Positions 9,446 through 17,196 are shown, counted from the first letter of the stretch. The stretch is DNA of 64,000 nucleotides from Oscillospiraceae bacterium (GCA_021202845.1 JAJQCF010000022.1:119197-183196), one strand, 5' to 3'. The notes: a model not told the origin generated them from the letters alone. A program made the numbers and translations.

Positions 9446-10423
9446 ATGACAGGAACAATCATTCGCATCGCCATAGCCGTGATTATTATAGCCCTTGTGA
9501 TAATCGCCCTGCGCATTGTGCCGCAGGCCAGCGCCTATGTCATCGAGCGCTTCGGCAAGTACCGCACAACGTGGCTCGCGGGGCTGCATGTACGCATACC
9601 CTACATTGACCGCATTGCGCACAAGGTCTCGCTCAAGGAGCAGGTTGCGGACTTCCCGCCCCAGCCGGTCATCACCAAGGACAACGTCACCATGCGTATC
9701 GACACCGTTGTGTTCTTTCAGGTCTTTGACCCGCGCCAGTACGCCTACGGCGTGGAAAACCCCATGATGGCCATTGAAAACCTCACCGCCACCACGCTGA
9801 GAAACGTCATCGGCGAGCTGGAGCTGGACGAGACGCTGACCTCGCGCGAGACGATAAACAGCCAGATTCAGGCAGCGCTCGACCACGCCGCCGCCTCTTG
9901 GGGCATAAAGGTCAACCGCGTGGAGCTGAAGAACATAACCCCGCCCGCCGCCATTCAGGACGCTATGGAAAAGCAGATGAAGGCCGAGCGTGAACGCCGC
10001 GAGGCCATACTCATTGCCGAGGGCGAAAAGAAGTCCACCATACTTGTGGCCGAGGGCAAAAAGCAGTCCGCTATACTTCAGGCCGAGGCGGAAAAGCAGT
10101 CGGCAATACTGCGCGCCGAGGCGGAAAAGGAGGCGGCCATACTGCGCGCCGACGCCGCGCGCGAGGCGTCCATACGCGAGGCCGAGGGTCACGCCAAGGC
10201 CATACGCACCATTCAGCAGGCCAACGCCGACGGCATTGAGTTCCTGAACGAGAAAAAGCCCGGCCCCGAGGTGCTGCAGCTCAAGGGCTTGGAGGCCTTC
10301 GCCAAGGCCGCGGACGGCAAGGCGACAAAGATTATCATTCCGTCGGAGATTCAGAGCCTTGCGGGGCTGGCGACCTCCATTGCGGAGCTGGGAGCGAGAG
10401 ACAATGTCAAGTGCGAGCAGTGA
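9446..10423 (+). CDS. SPFH/band-7 membrane protein (QmcA/stomatin-like)
   Basis: 325 residues. One N-terminal membrane helix (residues 4-24) is followed by an SPFH/band-7 domain (about 25-185; e.g. VIERFGKY, RTTWLAGLH, ITKDNVTMRIDTVVF) and a coiled coil. Family members form large ring- or cage-shaped oligomers in the membrane and are linked to membrane microdomains and protease control. The coiled coil here contains six 11-residue repeats (187-252). RBS AAGGAG precedes the ATG. The usual NfeD partner is not adjacent; instead the gene overlaps the MoxR ATPase gene by 20 bp, suggesting that SPFH, MoxR, DUF58 and the TgpA-like protein are made together. Confidence 0.92.
   Translation: MTGTIIRIAIAVIIIALVIIALRIVPQASAYVIERFGKYRTTWLAGLHVRIPYIDRIAHKVSLKEQVADFPPQPVITKDNVTMRIDTVVFFQVFDPRQYAYGVENPMMAIENLTATTLRNVIGELELDETLTSRETINSQIQAALDHAAASWGIKVNRVELKNITPPAAIQDAMEKQMKAERERREAILIAEGEKKSTILVAEGKKQSAILQAEAEKQSAILRAEAEKEAAILRADAAREASIREAEGHAKAIRTIQQANADGIEFLNEKKPGPEVLQLKGLEAFAKAADGKATKIIIPSEIQSLAGLATSIAELGARDNVKCEQ
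10004..10201 (+). repeat. Six 33-bp repeats encoding an 11-residue coiled-coil repeat
   Basis: Six in-phase 33-bp units within the SPFH gene encode AILIAEGEKKS, TILVAEGKKQS, AILQAEAEKQS, AILRAEAEKEA, AILRADAAREA and SIREAEGHAKA. An 11-residue (hendecad) period favours a nearly straight or slightly right-handed coiled coil. The high DNA similarity of the central units suggests recent expansion by slippage. Confidence 0.85.
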
Positions 10424-11387
10424 ACGCCTGACCGAAGCCGAGGCCAAGGCCGCGGGTGAAAAGTTAGGCGCGGTAATAGAAAACGTCGAGAGCGTGATAA
10501 TAGGCAAGCGCGAGGCCGTGGAGCTTGTTTTAACGGCGCTCGTGGCGGGCGGCCATGTGCTGATTGAGGACGTGCCGGGCGTGGGCAAGACCAGTCTTGT
10601 CTCCGCCGTAGCCAAGAGCGTGGACTGCGAGTTCAAGCGCATACAGTTCACGCCCGACCTCATGCCATCCGACGTAACGGGCTTTTCTATCTACAACCAG
10701 AAGAGCGGCGAGTTCGAGTTCCGCGCCGGCGGCGTGATGAGCAACCTCGTGCTGGCCGACGAGATTAACCGCGCCTCCGCCAAGACGCAGGCCAGCCTTT
10801 TGGAGGCCATGGAGGAGCGGCAGGTCACCGTGGACTCGCACACCTACGAGTTAGAGCAGCCGTTTCTGGTGCTGGCGACGCAGAACCCTGTCGAGTCCTT
10901 CGGCACCTACCCGCTGCCCGAGGCGCAGCTTGACCGCTTTATGCTCAAGCTCTCTATGGGCTATCCCACGCTGGACGAGGAGGCGCAGGTGCTCGTCATG
11001 CCCCGCCGCAGAAAGCACAACCTCTCGCCGGTCATCAGCCGCGCGGAGGTGCTGGAGCTAACTGACAGCGCCGAGCGCGTCTACGTCGCCCCCGCGCTGG
11101 CGCGCTACATTGCGGAGATTGTGCAGTCCACGCGCAGCAGCGCGGACACCGTGCTCGGCAGCTCGCCGCGCGGCGGCATCGCCCTGCATAACGCCGCCCG
11201 CGCCTACGCGCTGCTGCACGGCAGAGCCTACGTGCTGCCCGACGACATCAAGTATCTGGCGCCGCACGTTTTGGCGCACCGCCTCACGCTGAGCCACGAG
11301 GCCAAGCTGGCGAAGAAAACCGCCGTCGGCGTCGTGCGCTTTGTGCTGGACAGCGTGCTCGTTCCGGCAGGGGAGAGCTGGGCTTGA
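10404..11387 (+). CDS. MoxR-family AAA ATPase
   Basis: 327 residues from the ATG at 10404; an in-frame upstream start at 10359 lies deep inside the SPFH gene and adds a non-homologous leader. Walker A VPGVGKTS, Walker B LVLADEINRA with the MoxR continuation SAKTQASLLEAMEERQVT, and sensor region LATQNPVESFGTYPLPEAQL are all present. MoxR ATPases act as chaperones that mature or assemble partner complexes and are commonly encoded beside DUF58 proteins, as here. The gene overlaps the SPFH gene upstream and the DUF58 gene downstream. Confidence 0.95.
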   Translation: MSSASSERLTEAEAKAAGEKLGAVIENVESVIIGKREAVELVLTALVAGGHVLIEDVPGVGKTSLVSAVAKSVDCEFKRIQFTPDLMPSDVTGFSIYNQKSGEFEFRAGGVMSNLVLADEINRASAKTQASLLEAMEERQVTVDSHTYELEQPFLVLATQNPVESFGTYPLPEAQLDRFMLKLSMGYPTLDEEAQVLVMPRRRKHNLSPVISRAEVLELTDSAERVYVAPALARYIAEIVQSTRSSADTVLGSSPRGGIALHNAARAYALLHGRAYVLPDDIKYLAPHVLAHRLTLSHEAKLAKKTAVGVVRFVLDSVLVPAGESWA

Positions 11388-12631
11388 GGGCGAAGCTGCG
11401 CGCGGCGGCGGCAGCCGTAAAGCGCTTTTGCAAAGCCTCGCGCCGCGCCGCGCTTTGGCTGCTGGCGTTTTTGTTCACGCTGCTGCCCGCCGTGTATATG
11501 AATAACATCTACGGCTATCTGCCGATTCTGACGCTGCTCATAGTCTCGCTTCTCTCGCTCGGCTATCTCGCCGTGCTGGGGCGCAGCGTGGGCGCGCAGG
11601 ATAAGTCGCTGCTCTCAAGCTGTATGCGCGGGACGGCAATGGAGTTTCGCGTGGAGGTGGAAAACCGCTGTCTGCTGGCCTGCCCGCGCGTGGAACTGAG
11701 CTTTTTTATGACCGACCTCTACGGCGGGCGCGACGGCGGCACATCCACCGTTATAACGCTTGCGCCGCGGGAAAAGCGCGTTTTCACCTTCGACGCGCGC
11801 TTCGACCATCTCGGACGCTACAGCGTGGGACTGGACAAGGTAACGGTTTTCGGTCCCCTCGGCGTTTTAAGCCGCACGCTGCCCGGCGGCGCGGAGCATA
11901 TTGTTGAGGTCACGCCGCGCATCTGGGAGCTGGAGTCGCTCAATCTCTCGCAGCAGGTGACAACCGAGGACAGCCGCGCGCGCACCAGCTCCACGCTGGA
12001 CGGTGCGGACTACACGGGAGTGCGCGAGTACGCCGTCGGCGACCCGATAAAGAACATCCACTGGAAGCTCTCCGCGCACACAGAAGGCTTTTTGACGCGC
12101 CAAATGGAGACGTTCGGCAGCACAGGCGTCACGGTCATACTCGACTTGTGCGCCCCCGACTGCACCGGCGAGACGGGAATGTGCCTGTATGACGCGCTGG
12201 TGGAGACGGCGGCGGCGGTCTGCAATAGGGCGATAAGCCGCGGACTGGAAAATGACCTCAACTTCTTCGACCGCCGCGGCGCGGAGCAGCGGCTGGAGGT
12301 GCGCGACAGCGCTCTGTTTGACTCTCTGCCCTCGCTGCTGCCGCCGCTGGTGAGGCGCGCGGAGGACTACCCCGTGGAGCAGCTGCTGATACGCAGCGGC
12401 CGCGCGCTCTACGCCCGCAGCAACGTGGTGCTCTGCACCTCGCGCGTCTCGGAGAGCACGGTCAAGCTGCTGGGCGACATCAAGCTCGGCAGGCGCACTC
12501 CGGCGCTCTTCTTCGTGCTGCCGCGCGACGCCTACGGACGCGAGCGCGATGCTCTCCTGCAGCCGCTGCACCTGCTGGACGAGCTGGGAATCAGTTACTT
12601 CGTCCTCACCTCGGCCGAGGAGCTGCAATAA
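11384..12631 (+). CDS. DUF58 domain membrane protein
   Basis: 415 residues from a TTG start that overlaps the MoxR stop (TTGA), with GGGGAGAG upstream. Two N-terminal membrane helices (about 22-65) are followed by a beta-rich segment and the DUF58 core, which holds the hallmark GVREYAVGDPIKNIHWKLSA and a vWA-like fold ('TVILDLCAPDC'). DUF58 proteins are the regular partners of MoxR ATPases; their biochemical role is unsettled and often linked to envelope integrity. The next gene follows after 12 bp. Confidence 0.9.
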   Translation: MRAKLRAAAAAVKRFCKASRRAALWLLAFLFTLLPAVYMNNIYGYLPILTLLIVSLLSLGYLAVLGRSVGAQDKSLLSSCMRGTAMEFRVEVENRCLLACPRVELSFFMTDLYGGRDGGTSTVITLAPREKRVFTFDARFDHLGRYSVGLDKVTVFGPLGVLSRTLPGGAEHIVEVTPRIWELESLNLSQQVTTEDSRARTSSTLDGADYTGVREYAVGDPIKNIHWKLSAHTEGFLTRQMETFGSTGVTVILDLCAPDCTGETGMCLYDALVETAAAVCNRAISRGLENDLNFFDRRGAEQRLEVRDSALFDSLPSLLPPLVRRAEDYPVEQLLIRSGRALYARSNVVLCTSRVSESTVKLLGDIKLGRRTPALFFVLPRDAYGRERDALLQPLHLLDELGISYFVLTSAEELQ

Positions 12632-12643
12632 TGGAGGCGGGCA

Positions 12644-13984
12644 ATGGAATTTAAAAACTACGCAAAGCACAGCCTGCCGGACTATATCCTCTGCCTTGCG
12701 ATAACGGCGGGGCTGATGATAAACGTCTATCAGGGCTTTTACCTGCCCGCCGCGCTCTCGGCGGACTGGCTGCGGCTCGTGGCCGTGACCGCGGCGCTGG
12801 ATTTAGGCCTCATGCTCGCCGCCTACAGCCGCCGCGCCGCCGTGACGGGCGTGCTTGTCGGCGTGCTCATTGTGGCGCTCAGCATCGTGGCGCTGCAAAT
12901 GACGGGGCTGCTGTCGCTGGCGGGGGAGGACGCCGAGGCCAACGGCGGCTGGTGGTACTTCGCCACGCTGCTGGGCGCTCTTGCGGTGTTCCTGCTGACG
13001 CGCACGCTCTGGGGCAGCGCGGTGCTGTTCGTGCTGGGCGCGCTCATACTGGCAATGCTCTCGCTGCTGCAATACGTCTGCTACCCCGTGGGGCTGGTTG
13101 TGTTCCTCTGGAGCAGCGGCACGATGTACCTCTACAAGCGTTACCGCGTGAGCGTGCTGCGCACCAGCACGGTGAAGAATGCCTTCACCTCCGTCTTGGC
13201 CTGCTCAATGGCATTGATGACGCTGGCAATGGCCACGGCGGGCGGCATTTGGTGGGGCATAGTGCGCCCGCTCGACCCGCCGACCCGCGAGGCACACCTC
13301 ATAACGCGCATCATGTCCCTTGAGGTGCTGGAAACGCTCGGCATATCCCAGACAGTCCACGTTATGGACTTTGACGCCTACTCGAATGAGGAGGATGAGG
13401 ACTTCCAGCGCCTCACCAGCCAGACCGGCGACGACGAAACGCTCCCCGACGAGAGCGAGAACCGCCGCAGCGAGGGCGGGGACGCCGCCGACGACTCGGA
13501 GAGCTCGGCCTATCTTGAAGCCGACGAGAGGGAGCAGGGCACGGCGGTCACTTACGACAGGCCGACGACGCTCGGCGTGACGCTGACGGCTGTGGGCTTT
13601 CTGGCGGTTATAATAGCCGCAGCGGCGCTCGTATACTACCGGCGCAAAAACTGGTTCCGCCGCTTGGAAAAGTTAGGCGCGGAGGGGCGAGCCGTGTACC
13701 TCTACGGCTGGTTCACGAAAAAGTTCCCGCTGCTGGGCGTTCCGGCGCGCGGCACGGACACTCCTTACGAGTACGCCGAGCGCGTGAGCGAGCAGACGCG
13801 GTTCCTGACTGCCGAGGGCGCCGACTGGAACGGTGTGACGGAGATATTTGTCCGCACCTGCTACGGCGGTCTGCCCCTGACGACGGAGGACAACAGCGCG
13901 CTGGAGAGCTTTTGCAGCCGCTTCCACGCCAACTGCCGCCGCAGGCTGGGTGTGAAATATATTGTCAAGTGGTTCAGATTATAA
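12644..13984 (+). CDS. TgpA-like membrane protein lacking the transglutaminase core (DUF4129-like C-terminus)
   Basis: 446 residues. About six membrane helices fill residues 15-220, then a short acidic external loop (about 225-310), one more helix (312-334) and a cytoplasmic tail with DUF4129-like character (about 340-430: 'EGRAVYLYGWFTKKFPLLG', 'TPYEYAERV'). The usual third member of MoxR-DUF58 operons is TgpA: helices, transglutaminase-like domain, helix, DUF4129. Here the region that should hold the Cys-His-Asp core is only an approximately 85-residue Glu/Asp/Ser-rich loop. It may keep a scaffold role or need a separate enzyme. The identification rests on topology and gene order. Confidence 0.7.
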   Translation: MEFKNYAKHSLPDYILCLAITAGLMINVYQGFYLPAALSADWLRLVAVTAALDLGLMLAAYSRRAAVTGVLVGVLIVALSIVALQMTGLLSLAGEDAEANGGWWYFATLLGALAVFLLTRTLWGSAVLFVLGALILAMLSLLQYVCYPVGLVVFLWSSGTMYLYKRYRVSVLRTSTVKNAFTSVLACSMALMTLAMATAGGIWWGIVRPLDPPTREAHLITRIMSLEVLETLGISQTVHVMDFDAYSNEEDEDFQRLTSQTGDDETLPDESENRRSEGGDAADDSESSAYLEADEREQGTAVTYDRPTTLGVTLTAVGFLAVIIAAAALVYYRRKNWFRRLEKLGAEGRAVYLYGWFTKKFPLLGVPARGTDTPYEYAERVSEQTRFLTAEGADWNGVTEIFVRTCYGGLPLTTEDNSALESFCSRFHANCRRRLGVKYIVKWFRL

Positions 13985-14035
13985 TTTTATGATTTTTTCA
14001 ACATACCGGAATATCAAAGAAAGGACTGATAATTT

Positions 14036-14743
14036 ATGCCCGGAGGAATGGGAGGAATGGGCGGCTTAGGCCAGCTTATGAATATGTTCGGCGGCCGCGG
14101 CGGCATGGGCGGCGGCGGAATGGGCATGGGCGGCATGGGTGGAATGAACCGCGGCCAGAGCGCCCAGCAGACGGAGCAGACGCAGACCGCCGACGAGTAC
14201 GACGTTGACCGCTGGCAGCGCGCCGACGGGCTGGACAACACCAGCGCCATAGAGCAGGTGCGCGCCGACTGGGATAAGTACGAGCAGAGCAAAAAGGCGC
14301 GTCTGCCGTCAATCTTCAAGCGCCGCAGGACCGGCGAGAACAAGATGCCCCACGGGGAGACCGCGCAGCCCGCCGCCCAGCCGAGCAGGCCCGCGCCCAA
14401 GCCGACGGAGCGCGCTGCCGCACCGTCAGCACCCGCGCCCGCGTCCACTGTGCCGAGCGCCGCGCCGACGCAGGCAGCGGCAGCGGCGGCAGAGGATTGG
14501 CACAGCTGCATCGGCCTGTCCACCCCCGCGTCCATAGACGGCTTCTTTCTGCAAAATCCGCTCAATTCGACATATTTGGCGGTGGACACGCTGGCGCTGG
14601 GGTCAATAACGCTGAATCAGGTTGTCCCGCCCCGCGCCCCGCAGCCGCAGTCCCGCCCCGCCGAGAGCGAGGAGGGCAGCTACATGGCCGGAGTGCGTCA
14701 GGGCAACGAGCAGCGCAAGTATGACGTGCATATTGTGGATTAA
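14036..14743 (+). CDS. Gly/Met-rich protein of unknown function
   Basis: 235 residues, preceded by AAAGGA. Residues 1-40 are almost only Gly and Met with a few Arg (GGMGG repeats). Residues 52-105 are charged and helical (DEYDVDRWQRADGLD...), 110-160 are an Ala/Pro linker, and 162-200 form a compact segment (DWHSCIGLSTPASIDGFFLQ). There is no signal peptide or membrane helix. No family is recognised. It lies 51 bp after the TgpA-like gene and ahead of the atypical regulator, so it may belong to either unit. The Gly/Met head could be sticky or phase-separating, but that is speculation. Confidence 0.7.
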   Translation: MPGGMGGMGGLGQLMNMFGGRGGMGGGGMGMGGMGGMNRGQSAQQTEQTQTADEYDVDRWQRADGLDNTSAIEQVRADWDKYEQSKKARLPSIFKRRRTGENKMPHGETAQPAAQPSRPAPKPTERAAAPSAPAPASTVPSAAPTQAAAAAAEDWHSCIGLSTPASIDGFFLQNPLNSTYLAVDTLALGSITLNQVVPPRAPQPQSRPAESEEGSYMAGVRQGNEQRKYDVHIVD

Positions 14744-14794
14744 ACAGAATTGGCAGAATAGATTAGAAATTAAATTTTGCAGTGAGTGTTGGGT

Positions 14795-15670
14795 ATGGAA
14801 TGTGTAATAATTGAGCAGAGCGAGGAACTTATGCGGGAGACAAGCCGTCTCTGCCGCGAGAGCGGTCTGCCTGTGGCGGCGGAGTTCACCGACGCGCTGG
14901 AGGGCTTGGAGTACCTGCAGTCGCACAGCGTGGATTTAGCGCTCATCTCGTGGTGCATGACAGGCATAGACGGCCCCATGCTGGGCAAGTTAGTGAAAAA
15001 ATTAGTGCCGCAGACGCGGGTTATCTATCTCTCCGACGAGGCGGTGGAGGCGGAGGAGGTCTACGAAACCGAGGCCTTCGGCTATCTGCGCCGCCCCGCG
15101 GACACGAAGAAGCTGCGCCACTATGTCTCTCTTGCCGAGCGTGCCTCGCGCCGTGGCTCGCCGTCCGCGTCCAATCCGGAGCCGCCGATTATAGAGCGCA
15201 AGGAGACGGAGCGCGAGGTTGTAATACGCACATTCGGCCACTTCGACGTTTATGTGGACAGCAAGCCCCTGTTTTTCCCCAACCGCAGGGCCAAGGAGAT
15301 GCTGGCAATGCTGGTGGACTGTCAGGGCGCGGTGATGACGCGCGAGCATTTTTTGGAGCGCTTCTGGCCGGATTCGCCGGTGACGGAGCAGCGCAAGTCC
15401 ATTTACCGCAAGGCGTCCTCCGTGCTCCAGCAGACCCTCGCGCGCAGCGGCGTGAGCTATATCCTGTTCTCCAACCGCCGCCAGAAGGCGCTGAACACCG
15501 CCGCGGTCTGGTGCGACTACTACGAGTTCCTAAACGGCGCCGCCGCCGCGCTGGACTCCTACCGCGGCGAGTACATGATAGACTACACATGGGCCGAAGC
15601 CACCAACGGCCGCCTCTGGCAGATGTCGGGGTACTGGGAGGAAGAGGAAAGCGCAACAAAGTGGGAGTAA
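14795..15670 (+). CDS. Atypical response regulator with SARP/OmpR-like winged helix
   Basis: 291 residues from the ATG at 14795 (a GTG at 14786 is possible). Residues 1-115 have the receiver fold, but the phosphorylation site is altered: the DLALISWCMTGIDG segment has Ser52 where Asp is expected, the acidic pocket reads E7-Q8-S9, and the conserved Lys is Arg100 (YLRRP). Residues 145-230 look like the winged helix seen before BTAD domains in SARP-type regulators ('IRTFGHFDVYVDSKPLFF', 'RRAKEMLAMLVD'), followed by a short tail rather than a full BTAD. It should bind DNA independently of aspartyl phosphorylation. Targets are unknown; the Gly/Met-rich gene is adjacent. Confidence 0.8.
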   Translation: MECVIIEQSEELMRETSRLCRESGLPVAAEFTDALEGLEYLQSHSVDLALISWCMTGIDGPMLGKLVKKLVPQTRVIYLSDEAVEAEEVYETEAFGYLRRPADTKKLRHYVSLAERASRRGSPSASNPEPPIIERKETEREVVIRTFGHFDVYVDSKPLFFPNRRAKEMLAMLVDCQGAVMTREHFLERFWPDSPVTEQRKSIYRKASSVLQQTLARSGVSYILFSNRRQKALNTAAVWCDYYEFLNGAAAALDSYRGEYMIDYTWAEATNGRLWQMSGYWEEEESATKWE

Positions 15671-15727
15671 ACTAAGCACCGATTTAAGTCGGAGCGCGTA
15701 GTTTTATTCGAGTGATTTATTTACTTA

Positions 15728-15799
15728 TAGCCATAGCTTTAGTTTTATTTATAGTTTTAGCTTTATCTATAGTTATAGTCTTAGCTTTATTTTTATAAG
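15728..15799. repeat. 12-copy degenerate hexamer array (TAGYTT-like)
   Basis: A TAG or TAT triplet recurs exactly every six bases at 15728, 15734, 15740 and so on to 15794. The units read tagcca, tagctt, tagttt, tattta, tagttt, tagctt, tatcta, tagtta, tagtct, tagctt, tatttt, tataag. The array is strongly AT-rich in a GC-rich genome and sits about 420 bp upstream of the DnaA-box cluster. It encodes no sensible protein in the sense direction. Confidence 0.85.
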
Positions 15800-16072
15800 G
15801 TTAGACTTAGGTTTTTGTGCGGCGTTTTTTGCGTCAGGCAATTTCTTGCTTGGGAATCGGCGCGGTTTGAGAGAGCGGGAGAGCGGCAGGTAATCGCTGA
15901 AACGCCTGCGGCGGGCGGCGTTTTCGGATTTGGGCGTGTAATGCGCGGCTGCCATATGCTGAGCTGTTGAAAAGCGTATGATTGCTGTAAACTGCTGCCA
16001 TGCTGCCGTGCGGAAAGATTTTAGTTTCCTGCGGTTTTCCCGCGCTTTCCGCCGAAATATTTTAATAATCAT
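15773..16072 (-). CDS. Possible small, very basic protein (doubtful)
   Basis: 99 residues with many Arg/Lys throughout (e.g. KIFRRKARENRRKLKS); no membrane helix and no family recognised. Points for it are GAGGAG seven bases before the ATG and, further upstream on the same strand, TTGACA (16161-16166) spaced 17 bases from TAATCG. Points against are that codon usage is only partly like its neighbours, the gene ends inside the hexamer array, and basic frames arise by chance in GC-rich DNA. Confidence 0.25.
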   Translation of the reverse strand: MIIKIFRRKARENRRKLKSFRTAAWQQFTAIIRFSTAQHMAAAHYTPKSENAARRRRFSDYLPLSRSLKPRRFPSKKLPDAKNAAQKPKSNLIKIKLRL

Positions 16073-16221
16073 TTGTTTTCTCCTCGTTTTCCGCCGTTCG
16101 CGTTTATTTTCGCGGGCGGCATTTTTATCTGTACTTACGATTACGTGAAAACGCGCGAATTGTCAAGGGGTTTTCAGCGCAAAATTTCAAGAAAATCGGC
16201 CTGTAAAATGTCGGTAAATTA

Positions 16222-16275
16222 TTATCAACAGCTTTTCAACAGATTATCCACATACTTTCCACAGAGTTTTCAACA
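16222..16275 (+). promoter_or_regulatory. Cluster of five phased DnaA-box-like sites
   Basis: Five 9-mers in the same orientation: TTATCAACA (16222), TTTTCAACA (16233), TTATCCACA (16244, a perfect DnaA box), CTTTCCACA (16255) and TTTTCAACA (16267). Start-to-start distances are 11, 11, 11 and 12 bp, placing the boxes on one face of the helix with 2-3 bp gaps. The spacing and shared orientation resemble arrays that load DnaA filaments at origins. No dnaA or dnaN is nearby, so a DnaA-controlled promoter or titration site for sigK is more likely than the chromosomal origin. Confidence 0.75.
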
Positions 16276-16398
16276 AACAAAGAGCGGGGTAAAGCGGGGG
16301 TTAATGAAAATCCCGTACTGCGCTAATCCGAAGTTTAAAAATCAGGACGGGCTGCGGCGGAATATAATGAAAGAGAACGATTTTTCGGAGGTAAAAAT

Positions 16399-17091
16399 AT
16401 GCTTAGCACAGCGTTCATGCTCTTTCTTGCGCACGCCTTTTTCACGCTGCGGCTGGGGAACGGGCAGTCGGGTTCTTTTCCGCGGCCGCTCTCCGCGGCG
16501 GAGGAGCGGGAGTATGTTAGCCGGTGGGTGGACGGCGGCGACATGGAAGCGCGGAACAAGCTCATCGAGCACAATCTGCGGCTTGTGGCGCACATAATGA
16601 AAAAATATTACACCTCGGCCTCAGAGCAGGAGGATTTGATATCCATAGGCACAATCGGCCTCATAAAGGGAGTTTCTACATATCGCCCCGACAAAAACGT
16701 CCACCTTGCCACGTATGCGAGCAGGTGCATTGAAAATGAAATCCTCATGCACTTCCGCAGCCAGAAAAAGTCTGCCGGAGACGTCAGCCTGTCGGAGGCG
16801 CTGGACACCGACGCGGACGGCAGCAGCCTTTCAATTATGGACGTTCTTGCCGACGACGAGGATATGCTTGAGCAGCTCAGCGTACAGGAGGCGGCGGAGC
16901 GGGTGCGGCGGTGTGTGGACAGTGTGCTGGAGCCGCGCGAGGCGGAGATAATAAAGCTGCGCTACGGCCTTGTCGGAGGCAGCCCGCTTACCCAGCGCGA
17001 GACCGCCCAGCGCTGCGGAATAAGCCGCAGCTATGTTTCACGTATCGAGAAAAAAGCGCTGGATAAGCTCAGACAGGCGCTGGGGGATTGA
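16399..17091 (+). CDS. sigK: Sporulation sigma factor sigma-K
   Basis: 230 residues, start set by GGAGG ten bases upstream of the ATG. The first ~20 residues (MLSTAFMLFLAHAFF...) match the hydrophobic pro-sequence type of pro-sigma-K, which is removed by an intramembrane protease in the mother cell. Region 2 reads RNKLIEHNLRLVAHI...EDLISIGTIGLIKG and CIENEILMH, and region 4 has RETAQRCGISRSYVSRIEKKAL, all close to Bacillus SigK. The coding frame is uninterrupted, with no skin-type element. It directs late mother-cell transcription for coat and cortex, so the organism is probably a spore former. Confidence 0.93.
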   Translation: MLSTAFMLFLAHAFFTLRLGNGQSGSFPRPLSAAEEREYVSRWVDGGDMEARNKLIEHNLRLVAHIMKKYYTSASEQEDLISIGTIGLIKGVSTYRPDKNVHLATYASRCIENEILMHFRSQKKSAGDVSLSEALDTDADGSSLSIMDVLADDEDMLEQLSVQEAAERVRRCVDSVLEPREAEIIKLRYGLVGGSPLTQRETAQRCGISRSYVSRIEKKALDKLRQALGD

Positions 17092-17108
17092 ATGTACTTG
17101 ACGCAAAA

Positions 17109-17158
17109 GCACGCCCGAGAGGTGTGTTTTTTTCATAAAACCGCACCATCGGGCGTGC
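17109..17158. terminator. Long stem-loop between convergent sigK and aldehyde dehydrogenase genes
   Basis: GCACGCCCGA (17109-17118) pairs perfectly with TCGGGCGTGC (17149-17158), and the inner bases GGTG...CACC and TTTT...AAAA extend the stem. It begins 18 bp after the sigK stop and lies before the stop of the opposing gene. There is no U-tract directly after the stem on either strand, so termination is inferred from position and stem strength. Confidence 0.45.
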
Positions 17159-17196
17159 CGATATTTACATACAAAATTTTTGGGAAGCGCAAAGCC

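Larger units (their letters stand above)
15671..16398. other. 728-bp intergenic region with hexamer array, DnaA-box cluster and a doubtful small gene
   Basis: There is no confident gene between the atypical regulator and sigK. The region holds, in order, a weak stem-loop (CCGA/TCGG near 15680), a hexamer array (15728-15799), a GC-rich stretch in which a minus-strand 99-codon frame with a good ribosome site can be read (15773-16072), an AT-richer stretch, and five DnaA-box-like sites (16222-16275). Confidence 0.7.

Noticed and set aside
15700-16300. Chromosomal replication origin
   Set aside because: The DnaA boxes and AT-rich array fit an origin, but dnaA, dnaN, recF and rpmH are absent and genes do not change strand around the site. 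It is kept as a DnaA-linked regulatory finding rather than called oriC.
16073-16597. 174-codon plus-strand open frame across the DnaA-box region
   Set aside because: It runs through the DnaA-box cluster into sigK in another frame, has no ribosome site and changes composition along its length.
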